64,000 bases of DNA from DUPU01 sp050952465 (lineage in GTDB: Bacteria; Bacillota; Dehalobacteriia; Dehalobacteriales; Dehalobacteriaceae): contig JBMNKZ010000009.1 of NCBI GenBank assembly GCA_050952465.1, positions 186,001-250,000 on the forward strand, given 5' to 3'. Positions 43,113 to 51,002 of the stretch are shown here, in pieces (positions within the stretch are counted from its first letter, which is position 1; every line of letters starts with the position of its first letter). Below the pieces are notes generated by a model. That model saw nothing but the letters and a program-made list of their open reading frames with translations, was not told where the DNA came from and ran no database searches. Made by a program: the position numbers and the translations under genes.

Positions 43113-45419
43113 ATGAGCAAGTCGCAGATATGTCAAACAAATGCTTTAGACTATGATGTTTTTGGTAAGTCGGTTCGCCGGGTTGATGGCTTAGAAAAAG
43201 TGACCGGTGAGGCGTTGTATTTAGATAATATCAAGCTTCCTGGAATGTTGTACGGGAAAATTCTACGTAGCCCACATCCACATGCCAAGATACTTGATAT
43301 TGATATTAGCGAAGCAGAAAAATTGAAGGGTGTAAGAACCATTATCACTTATAAAGATACTCCAGGTATTCTTTATAGTTTTGAACAGGCATACGCAGAT
43401 AAACAAATACTTTGCGAAAAAGTTGTTCGTTGCGTAGGGGATGAGGTGGCAGCCGTAGCGGCCGATGATCCGGTGACTGCGGAACATGCTATTGAATTGA
43501 TTAAAGTCAATTATGAACCATTGCCAGCGGTTTTTGAACCGGAAGAAGCGATTAAACCGGGTGCACCGCTGGTTCATGAGGAAAAGGAAAGTAATATTGC
43601 TTCTGGGATTCATTTGGAATTTGGGCGTGTGGAAGAGGTATTTTCCCATGCGGATTATGTCATTGAAGATAGCTATACCACCTCAGAGGTAGCTCATTGT
43701 TGTTTGGAATCAAGAGGATGTATCGGCTTATGGGAACAGAGGGGAAAAGCAACTGTATGGTCGCCAACACAAGCCCCCCATACTTTGCGTCAGGAGTTAG
43801 CGCGGGTGCTTAATATTCCTATTGGTAATACAAAAGTGATTGCCACAACAATGGGAGGTGCCTTTGGTAGTCGGTTAGTAATGGATCCTAAAGAGCCAAT
43901 TGCTCTAATCCTCTCTCGACGTACAGGCAGGCCGGTAAAAATAGTAAATACCAGGAGTGAGGAGTTTCAAACCGCGGGAAGCCGGTATTCGATTAAGTAT
44001 AAAATTAAGACCGCAGTAAGCAAGGAAGGTAAAATTTTAGCCCGGGACGTAAAAGCGGTACTAGATAATGGTGCTTATAATGATAAGGGAAGAAGAGTTG
44101 CAAATGGCGGTTCTAATTCTTTTGCTACTTTTTATAATCCAATTGCGGCAAGATACGATGCACAACTTATCTATACAAATAAACCCCATGGTACTGCTTT
44201 TCGCGGCTTAGGGAACCCACAGGCTCATTTTGTTATTGAACGTCAAATGGATAAGATAGCCCAGATTCTCTCCATGGATCCCCTAGAATTACGTCTTCGT
44301 AATTGCCATTATCCAAATCAGGTAACCAACTTTGGACAAAAGATTACTAGCTGTGGCTTAAAGGAATGTATGGAGCGTGCTACATCCATTGCTGGGTGGA
44401 GTGAAAAGAAAAGTAAAAATAATGAGACTAGTGGAACTAAAAGACGTGGTATAGGTATGGCAGCCATGCTTCATTCGGGGGGTGGAACCAGAGCCTACGG
44501 ATATAACGGTACTGATACTTTTCTCAAAGTTTCTGAAGATGGCAAAGTTACGGTAATTACCCCGGTAGTGGAAATGGGGCAGGGTTCATTGACAGTTATA
44601 TCTCAAATTATTGCTGAAGTTCTGGGCATCTCTACAGAAAATGTCACTGTGATTACCGGAGATACAGATATTATGCCATATGATTTAGGAGGATTTGCCA
44701 GTCGCCTGACATTTGTTGCTGGAAATGCCGCTAAAAGCGCTGCAGAGGATGCTAAAAGGGAAATAACGGAAGTGGCCTCAAAAATGTTTTCGATTCCTGA
44801 GGATAAATTGATATTACAGAAAGGACGTATATTTCCTGAAGACAATCCGGGAGCGGGTGCCTCTTTTGTAGAGGTTGTGAGTTATGCTGTCAGCAAACTT
44901 GGCAGGGCTATTTCCGGAAAAGGTAGATACGTGGATGAAATTGAAAAAACTCCCCAAAATCGTTTTCCTGTATTTTCCTTTGGTTGTCAGGTAGCAGAGG
45001 TGGAAGTAGATCTTGAAACGGGATGTGTAAAAGTTATCAATTTAGTAGCTGCCCACGATACAGGGAAAACTGTTAATCCATTGATGACAATTGGACAAAT
45101 AGAAGGTGCTGTAGCCCAGGGGATAGGATATGCTTTACATGAGGAACAGGTTTTTAATTCTGAGGGGCACTTGTTAAATCCAAACTTTTTAGATTACAAG
45201 ATTTGTCGTTCCGCTGATATGCCCCAAATACATGTGGAGCTAATTGAAAGCAATGAACCTGAAGGACCCTTTGGGGCAAAAGGTGTAGGTGAGCCTGGCT
45301 TATTACCCACCGCTCCTGCAATTGTAAATGCTATTGTGGATGCACTGGGAATTGAGTTTAATGGGTTGCCGGTTACCCCCGAAAAGGTCTTAAAGGCTTT
45401 AAGGCATGTTTCAGAATGA
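43113..45419 (+). CDS. Molybdenum hydroxylase, molybdopterin-binding large subunit (enzyme 3)
   Basis: A 768-residue large subunit. The hammerhead domain has YLDNIKLPGMLYGKILRSPH. The cofactor loop is GGAFGSR (residues 248-254), unlike the GGFGGKE of purine hydroxylases. The second loop keeps the canonical form, VVEMGQGSL, and the catalytic glutamate is E727 in GAKGVGEPG. The pocket lining reads TAFRGLG. The mix of features sets it apart from enzymes 1 and 2, so it probably has a different substrate. It is followed 67 bp later by the IclR gene. Confidence 0.9.
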   Translation: MSKSQICQTNALDYDVFGKSVRRVDGLEKVTGEALYLDNIKLPGMLYGKILRSPHPHAKILDIDISEAEKLKGVRTIITYKDTPGILYSFEQAYADKQILCEKVVRCVGDEVAAVAADDPVTAEHAIELIKVNYEPLPAVFEPEEAIKPGAPLVHEEKESNIASGIHLEFGRVEEVFSHADYVIEDSYTTSEVAHCCLESRGCIGLWEQRGKATVWSPTQAPHTLRQELARVLNIPIGNTKVIATTMGGAFGSRLVMDPKEPIALILSRRTGRPVKIVNTRSEEFQTAGSRYSIKYKIKTAVSKEGKILARDVKAVLDNGAYNDKGRRVANGGSNSFATFYNPIAARYDAQLIYTNKPHGTAFRGLGNPQAHFVIERQMDKIAQILSMDPLELRLRNCHYPNQVTNFGQKITSCGLKECMERATSIAGWSEKKSKNNETSGTKRRGIGMAAMLHSGGGTRAYGYNGTDTFLKVSEDGKVTVITPVVEMGQGSLTVISQIIAEVLGISTENVTVITGDTDIMPYDLGGFASRLTFVAGNAAKSAAEDAKREITEVASKMFSIPEDKLILQKGRIFPEDNPGAGASFVEVVSYAVSKLGRAISGKGRYVDEIEKTPQNRFPVFSFGCQVAEVEVDLETGCVKVINLVAAHDTGKTVNPLMTIGQIEGAVAQGIGYALHEEQVFNSEGHLLNPNFLDYKICRSADMPQIHVELIESNEPEGPFGAKGVGEPGLLPTAPAIVNAIVDALGIEFNGLPVTPEKVLKALRHVSE

Positions 45420-45486
45420 TTGACTTTATCTTATGGGTATTGTACTGAATTGTGAACAATTATTAATCAGGGTGGGATAAATATAA

Positions 45487-46275
45487 ATGAGTTCATTTGA
45501 TAAGATGATAAAGGTTCTAAATACACTTGGCAGACAAAGTGGTGGAATTGGTATCATTCAACTTAGCAAACAAATAAATATGCCACAATCAACCACCCAT
45601 CGACTACTAGCAGAATTAATGAAATATAATCTTGTAATTCAAGAATCGGGGAGTCGTCATTATACAATTGGCCCTGGTCTATTAAATTTAGGTCTAGCCT
45701 ATATTAGACAGAATCCCATTAATGCTATAGCTCAGCCATTTTTGGTTGAATGTTGTTCTATTTTAAAAGAAACAGTTTTTCTTACTGTTTTGGCTAATCA
45801 AGAAGCTATTTGCACATCTACAGTTATGGCGGAAGATCGGAATTTGAATTTTTTTATGGGGACGGGTAAAAGAATGCCCCTTCATGCTTCTGCGGCTGCT
45901 TGGGCAATATTGGCCTATTTTGGTGAAGAACGGGTACGTCAAATTCTCAAGAAAGAAGAATTTGTCCCGTTTTCCTCTACTACCCCTAGGACAATTGATG
46001 ATGTACTCACTTATTTACATAAGACAAGAGAAAACGGTTATTCCATATGTAATGGTGAAATGGATGTAGGGGTTACTGCTATTTCAGTTCCCATATGCAA
46101 TTTTTCAGGTCAGGTAGTGGCTAGTTTGACAGCGGTTGGATCGGAATATAGGCTGTTTCCTGTAAAGGAACGGGAAAACGTTATAAGAGTTCTTAAAAAA
46201 TATGCTGAAAATATTTCACTTTCTATAGGTTGCCCAGTAGGCGAAGCGAGTATTTCGAAATCAGATTCGTTTTAG
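45487..46275 (+). CDS. IclR-family transcriptional regulator (island 2)
   Basis: A 262-residue IclR protein with the winged helix GIGIIQLSKQINMPQSTTHR and an effector domain including GTGKRMPLHASAAAWAILAY and YSICNGEMDVGVTAISVPI. It is clearly a paralogue of the island 1 regulator (same length and same motifs, but diverged). It probably controls the island 2 genes around it, and the two regulators may share the 15-bp operator. The ribosome site is GGTGGGAT-like and modest. Confidence 0.9.
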   Translation: MSSFDKMIKVLNTLGRQSGGIGIIQLSKQINMPQSTTHRLLAELMKYNLVIQESGSRHYTIGPGLLNLGLAYIRQNPINAIAQPFLVECCSILKETVFLTVLANQEAICTSTVMAEDRNLNFFMGTGKRMPLHASAAAWAILAYFGEERVRQILKKEEFVPFSSTTPRTIDDVLTYLHKTRENGYSICNGEMDVGVTAISVPICNFSGQVVASLTAVGSEYRLFPVKERENVIRVLKKYAENISLSIGCPVGEASISKSDSF

Positions 46276-46307
46276 CATTTAATGTTTTGGCATGAAAGGA
46301 GAACAGA

Positions 46308-47093
46308 ATGATTCAATGTAAGGGTATGGTTGAAACGTGTGAACAGGTTTCCCCTGCTCACTGGTGTACTACTATTAATGTTCCACAAGTTACTAAATTA
46401 GCTAAGCCAGGACAGTTTGTTCATGTGTGCTGTCAAGATAACGCTCAGGGGATGTTAAGACGCCCCTTGAGCATATCTTTTGTAGATGAAGAAAAGGGAA
46501 CTTTGCAGTTATTATATGAGGTTAAAGGCAGAGGAACTACTTGGTTAAGTAAGCAAAAAAAGAATAACAGCATTGATTTAATCGGTCCCCTTGGAAATGG
46601 ATTTTCTATAGATATGACTCATAAGCATATTCTATTGATAGCTGGTGGAATAGGGGTAGCACCTTTGTTTTTTCTGGCTCAGTCAGCAGTGAAAAAAGGA
46701 CTAAAAATAAGTTTTTTACTGGGCGCAAAAAATAAAGAATTGATTTTAAAAGAACAAGAATTAAGATCATTAGAAATAAATTTACAAATTGCAACGGATG
46801 ATGGAAGTTATGGGTATAAAGGATTTGTAAATGAGTTGTTAGCGAATTGTTTAGGATCAGGTGATATTGATTATATCTATTCCTGTGGTCCTAAAAACAT
46901 GTTAAGAGGTATTTGTCAGATTACCACTGATTACCATATCCCTTGCCAGGTTTCTTTGGAAGAGAATATGACATGTGGTGTGGGTGCGTGTAAGGGATGC
47001 GTACTGGAAATAAGACAAAAGAATGGCGATAGGGTATACCGCAATGTTTGTAGTGATGGACCTGTATTCTATGCTGAAGAGGTGATCTTTTAA
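46308..47093 (+). CDS. PyrK-like ferredoxin-reductase subunit (second copy)
   Basis: A 261-residue homologue of PyrK: FAD region RRPLSISFVDEEKG, nucleotide-binding IAGGIGVAPLFFLAQ and cluster cysteines in MTCGVGACKGCVLE and VCSDGPVFYAEE. It is diverged from the pyr-operon PyrK. It couples to the next gene, a second PyrD, whose start overlaps its stop (TAATG). No PyrR attenuator precedes it, and it is in a catabolic setting, so it likely serves a catabolic redox step on orotate or a similar ring. Confidence 0.88.
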   Translation: MIQCKGMVETCEQVSPAHWCTTINVPQVTKLAKPGQFVHVCCQDNAQGMLRRPLSISFVDEEKGTLQLLYEVKGRGTTWLSKQKKNNSIDLIGPLGNGFSIDMTHKHILLIAGGIGVAPLFFLAQSAVKKGLKISFLLGAKNKELILKEQELRSLEINLQIATDDGSYGYKGFVNELLANCLGSGDIDYIYSCGPKNMLRGICQITTDYHIPCQVSLEENMTCGVGACKGCVLEIRQKNGDRVYRNVCSDGPVFYAEEVIF

Positions 47094-48019
47094 TGAAGCC
47101 TGATCTTTCTGTAGAGATTGCCGGCCTTAAATTGAAGAATCCTGTGATGCCGGCTTCTGGCACCTTTGGTTTTGGTGAAGAATATGCAAACTTCTTTGAT
47201 TTAAATAAGCTGGGGGCTATTGTTGTTAAGTCAGTGACATTAAAACCAACAAGAGGCAATCCGCCCCCGCGTACTGTTGAGACTGCCTCGGGTATGCTTA
47301 ATGCAATAGGGTGGCAAAATCCGGGTATTGATGTTTTTATTCAGGAAAAGATGCCATTTTTACGTGCGTTTAATGTTCCTGTTATTGTTAACGTAGCAGG
47401 TAAGAATGCTGATGAATATGCTGAAGTGGCTAGGCGTTTAGATGGAATTCCTGGTGTTTCTGCTTTAGAAGCTAATATTTCTTGCCCCAATGTGCACGAA
47501 GGGGGAGTATCAATAGGTGTTTCTGCCAAACTATCCGCTCAAGTGACCAAAGCTATGCGAGAGGCCAGTAAATTACCACTGATTATAAAACTATCCCCTA
47601 ATGTAACAGATATTGCTGAAATGGCTAAAAGTGTCGAAGCAGCCGGAGCAGATGCTGTATCTTTAATTAACTGCTTAATGGGAATGGCAATAGATGTGAA
47701 AAAACGGCGTCCGGTTTTGGGGAATATAACTGGAGGACTAAGCGGTCCTGCTGTCAAACCGATAGCCCTTTACCAAGTTTGGCAAGTGGCTCAAACTGTT
47801 AAGATACCGGTAATAGGGATGGGAGGTATATCTTCAGCTAATGATGCTTTAGAATTCTTCTTAGCCGGTGCTTCAGCAGTAGGGGTAGGTATGAGAACCT
47901 TTATTGATCCCTCTTGTATGTGCGATATAATTAAGGATTTGGAAGAGTATCTAATTGCAAATGGCATTCAAAGCATAAAAGAATTAGTTGGTACTCTGAA
48001 TATTTCAGCAGTCTGCTAG
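47093..48019 (+). CDS. PyrD-like dihydroorotate dehydrogenase, class 1B (second copy)
   Basis: A 308-residue FMN enzyme close to the pyr-operon PyrD. It retains the catalytic cysteine (ANISCPNVHEGG), KLSPNVTD, SLINCLMGM and GMGGISSANDALEF. Substrate-loop residues differ slightly: LNAIGWQNPGID in place of LNSVGLENPGVD. The overall conservation suggests that orotate or dihydroorotate, or a close relative, is the substrate. With the PyrK-like partner it could reduce orotate with NADH in a fermentative direction, as in classical orotate fermenters (established for Clostridium oroticum; extension to this case is inference). Confidence 0.88.
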   Translation: MKPDLSVEIAGLKLKNPVMPASGTFGFGEEYANFFDLNKLGAIVVKSVTLKPTRGNPPPRTVETASGMLNAIGWQNPGIDVFIQEKMPFLRAFNVPVIVNVAGKNADEYAEVARRLDGIPGVSALEANISCPNVHEGGVSIGVSAKLSAQVTKAMREASKLPLIIKLSPNVTDIAEMAKSVEAAGADAVSLINCLMGMAIDVKKRRPVLGNITGGLSGPAVKPIALYQVWQVAQTVKIPVIGMGGISSANDALEFFLAGASAVGVGMRTFIDPSCMCDIIKDLEEYLIANGIQSIKELVGTLNISAVC

Positions 48020-48107
48020 ATTTGAAATAAATTCAAGTGACGAAATATATCATAATCCAAAACTTGGGTATTAGGAATTTAGCACTGCGAAGCTAATAGA
48101 GCGACGA

Positions 48108-48164
48108 AATGCTCTAGTTTTACTGTAAAAGGCGGCCAGTTGGGCCGTTTTTTCAATAGTTGAA
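48108..48164 (-). pseudogene. Decayed fragment resembling the 3-prime region of rqcH
   Basis: About 57 bp align without gaps to the rqcH stretch at about 49071-49127, with roughly three-quarters of bases identical by eye, including TTTACTGTA, AGGCGGC and TTCAAT. No open frame remains. It lies between pyrD copy 2 and ubiX, and appears to be a remnant of an old duplication. Confidence 0.55.
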
Positions 48165-48177
48165 TCAGCGACGCTAT

Positions 48178-48280
48178 AGAATTTTTTTGGCTGGTGCTTC
48201 GGAAGTATCAGTTTGATATGAAATTTTATTGACCCTTCTTGTATGTGTGATATTATTATTCTTGAGGGTTATGACGTATA
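48178..48280 (+). pseudogene. Decayed fragment resembling the 3-prime end of pyrD copy 2
   Basis: The stretch holds GGTGCTTCGG, TTTATTGACCCTTCTTGTAT and GTGTGATAT in the order of the pyrD copy 2 region 47850-47950 (LAGASAV...FIDPSCMCDII). Several substitutions, a gap and stop codons have destroyed the frame. It sits 160 bp after the intact gene, in the same orientation. Confidence 0.6.
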
Positions 48281-48318
48281 GGGTTAAAGTTAATAAGTCA
48301 AAATAAACGGAGGAACAA

Positions 48319-48879
48319 ATGAATATGAGAATTGTAGTTGCCATTACCGGTGCAACAGGAGCTTGTTACGGAATCAGGCTTCTTCAGGTACTAAAGGAAC
48401 TAAAGATTGAAAGCCATCTGGTGATTAGCAACTGGGCCAAAAAGACGATTGAGTTGGAAACTCCTTTTAGTATTGCCAATGTGATTAATCTTGCTGACTT
48501 TTGTTATGACGAAGACAATCAGGCGGGAGCTATATCCAGCGGGTCATTTAAACATCAAGGGATGGTGATAGTTCCTTGCAGCATGAAGACATTAGGAGCT
48601 ATTGCCAACGGTTATGCCAGCAATCTCGTACATCGAGGTGCGGATGTTACCCTGAAGGAACAAAGGAAGCTGGTTTTAGCCGTTAGGGAGACACCCCTAA
48701 GCAGTATTCATTTGGAAAACATGTTGAAACTTGCCCGCCTTGGTGCTGTTATTATGCCTCCCGTGCCGGCCTTTTATAATAAACCCCAGACCATGGAGGA
48801 TTTGATTGATCATTTTGTCGGGCGAGTGCTAGATCAATTGGGCGTAGAAAACAACCTGTATCAACCATGGGGGACTTAA
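48319..48879 (+). CDS. ubiX: UbiX/Pad1-type flavin prenyltransferase
   Basis: A 186-residue flavoprotein with VVAITGATGACYGIRLLQVL at the N-terminus, the SSGSFKHQGMVIVPCSMKTL segment, KEQRKLVLAVRETPLSSIHL and the C-terminal PPVPAFYNKPQTMEDL. UbiX joins dimethylallyl phosphate to FMN to make prenyl-FMN for UbiD-type decarboxylases. No UbiD gene is in this window. It is at the end of island 2, so a ring decarboxylation step elsewhere in the genome may belong to the same pathway; it could also serve unrelated UbiD enzymes. CGGAGG precedes the ATG. Confidence 0.9.
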   Translation: MNMRIVVAITGATGACYGIRLLQVLKELKIESHLVISNWAKKTIELETPFSIANVINLADFCYDEDNQAGAISSGSFKHQGMVIVPCSMKTLGAIANGYASNLVHRGADVTLKEQRKLVLAVRETPLSSIHLENMLKLARLGAVIMPPVPAFYNKPQTMEDLIDHFVGRVLDQLGVENNLYQPWGT

Positions 48880-48907
48880 GATTCTGCAGGTGTGTTCCCT
48901 AACCGCT

Positions 48908-48943
48908 AAAGAGGGAGTCTTAGAACTGTTAGCTATTGGATAA
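48908..48943. repeat. Dispersed repeat copy overlapping the rqcH 3-prime end
   Basis: A 34-base stretch (48910-48943) containing GAGTCTTAGAACTGTTAGCT matches 8985-9018 with one difference. It supplies the last four codons and the stop of rqcH (48929-48943). Confidence 0.6.
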
Positions 48944-50701
48944 AGACTTTGTTGTCATTGGAGTCACATACAAGGTTTTCTGCTCAAAATAGATCACCAT
49001 ACCCGGTTTGGCCCCGTTGGGTTTCTTCACCTGGCTTACCAGGGTATAGTCCACCGGCACCTTAGAGGATGCTCGGGCTTTACTGTAGTAGGCGGCTAGG
49101 CTTGCCGCTTCTTCAATGGTAGAAAAGGGGATCTCATGGCCGGGCTTCCGCCTGACTATTACGTGGCTGCCGGGAATGTTTTTCGTGTGCAGCCACAGGT
49201 CATCTTTTTTGGCCGTTTTCAAAGTTAACAAATCATTTTGCTTATTATTTTTTCCCACCAAAATAGTATAACCGTCCTGAGAATGAAAAGTCAAAGGCTC
49301 AGGAATAGGTTCTTTCCCTTTCTTTTTTGGCTGGGATTTTCCTTTTGCAGATTTTTCCTTTAGATATGAGGCTTCTACCAGTTCGCTTCGGATTTCTTCC
49401 AAGTCACCTAGTTCCCCTGCCTGCTCTAAGGCATTTAAAACAGAATATAGATAATCCAATTCTTCCTGGTTTTTGGCCATTTGAGCTTCAATTAATACCT
49501 TGGATGATTTGGCCTTATTATATTTTTTAAAATAAACTTGGGCATTTTCCGCCGGGGTTAAGGTGGGGTCAAGACTAACATGGACGGTGTTAATAGGATC
49601 ATAATAATTATCCAATTCAGCATCTGCCATGCCCTTTGATAATTTGTACATATTAGCGGTAATCAATTCTCCCCACAGGCGATAATCTTCCATGTTTTCC
49701 GTGTCTTTTAGCTTTTCCCCTTGAAGGTTGAGTTTTTTTTCCACTCTTTCTTTTTCCGTATTGACTATTTTAATTAATTCCCTTTGCCGGGCAAAAAAGA
49801 GATCTCCTTCTTCTTTCCGGGCATAAAAGAAATCTAAAGCATCCCCCATGCCAGGAAAGCTCAACAGCTCTTTATCTCTAAATTGGAGCAGGGGCAGAAA
49901 GGAAAAGTCCAGGGGGTTTCCATTTTCAAGCACCACATGTCCGGACTGTGTTTTTTGTTTCAAGGGGGTCAAAACTTCCGTAAGAGCCTGCCATAAACGG
50001 ATTAGATCATAATCACCTAAAGTATCAACCATTACATTTTCAGGTAATTCAGCGCGCCAGACTATTTCTTCAGCCAGCAATGGAGAGAAACCAGCCAGTG
50101 TTTGAACTATGCCTTTTCTTACTTTGCTGGATAAGGGTAAAGAAAGGAGTAGTTCCCGAAATTTTTCTTCATCTATTAATAACGGGTTGGCTTTGTTTTG
50201 ATCCGGAGGAGCGATATAGGTTCTCCCCGGTAAAATTTCCCGGTGCCTAGATACCAGGTGGGTGTATCTTTTAATCCCATCTAAAATTGTATTGTCTTTA
50301 CTGTCTACAAGGATAATGTTGCTATGTTTCCCCATGATTTCCACGGTAAGAATTTTTTTCGCCGGTTGGCCAATTTCGTCGTATCCCTCTATGAAAAAAT
50401 TTAGCACCCGGTCCAAGTCCTTTTGGGAAATAGCAGTAATCCGCCCTCCCTCAAGATGCTTTCTTAGTACCATGCAAAACATGGGAGGTGTATAAGGATT
50501 ATCCTTACTCTCCTGGGTTAGATGCACCCGGCTGTTGACTGGATGGGCAGAAATTAATAGTTGAAAATTTTCCGGCCCTTTCTTAATTTTTAAGATGATG
50601 GTATATCGTTCCGGCTGATATATTTTTACGATTTTACCAAGAATAATCTTATCATTTAACTCTTTTTGTATTGCTGACATGACAAAACCGTCAAAAGGCA
50701 T
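48929..50701 (-). CDS. rqcH: RqcH / NFACT-family ribosome quality-control protein
   Basis: A 590-residue NFACT protein (older name FbpA, fibronectin-binding). Start ATG 50701 follows AGAGGA; the N-terminus MPFDGFVMSAIQKELND is typical. Domains are NFACT-N (residues 1 to about 180), a helix-hairpin region, a long coiled coil (about 290-440) and the NFACT-R domain with DGYTILVGKNNKQND and LWLHTKNIPGSHVIVRR. It recruits alanine-tRNA to stalled large ribosomal subunits to add C-terminal alanine tails. It is transcribed toward ubiX and divergent from yicC. Its last codons lie in a dispersed repeat. Confidence 0.92.
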   Translation of the reverse strand: MPFDGFVMSAIQKELNDKIILGKIVKIYQPERYTIILKIKKGPENFQLLISAHPVNSRVHLTQESKDNPYTPPMFCMVLRKHLEGGRITAISQKDLDRVLNFFIEGYDEIGQPAKKILTVEIMGKHSNIILVDSKDNTILDGIKRYTHLVSRHREILPGRTYIAPPDQNKANPLLIDEEKFRELLLSLPLSSKVRKGIVQTLAGFSPLLAEEIVWRAELPENVMVDTLGDYDLIRLWQALTEVLTPLKQKTQSGHVVLENGNPLDFSFLPLLQFRDKELLSFPGMGDALDFFYARKEEGDLFFARQRELIKIVNTEKERVEKKLNLQGEKLKDTENMEDYRLWGELITANMYKLSKGMADAELDNYYDPINTVHVSLDPTLTPAENAQVYFKKYNKAKSSKVLIEAQMAKNQEELDYLYSVLNALEQAGELGDLEEIRSELVEASYLKEKSAKGKSQPKKKGKEPIPEPLTFHSQDGYTILVGKNNKQNDLLTLKTAKKDDLWLHTKNIPGSHVIVRRKPGHEIPFSTIEEAASLAAYYSKARASSKVPVDYTLVSQVKKPNGAKPGMVIYFEQKTLYVTPMTTKSLSNS

Positions 50702-51002
50702 GGTCTTTATCCTCTCTTTCCCCACGGAAAATCCATTGAACAGATAACTTCAGTATAGCATAGGCATTATTGCAACGCTAGGGGCAAGGAACAGGGTGAC
50801 AAAACGTGAGAAAAACTTACAAAAATAGAGAAATTGTAGTGAGAAAAAGGATTTTTATGCGGTGGAGTCGAATTAACAGGAGTAAAATTAGCAGATTTAT
50901 GTAAATAATAGTTAGGAGATTAGTGAAAATTTTCGTTTATTCTTCAATTTTATTTGGTAAAATTAAATATTGGGAACTTTCCCGGTGAAAGGATGGACTT
51001 TT

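Noticed and set aside
9359..45419. Selenocysteine codons in the molybdenum hydroxylases
   Set aside because: All large subunits are open without in-frame TGA, and in selenium-dependent molybdenum hydroxylases selenium is a labile ligand, not selenocysteine.
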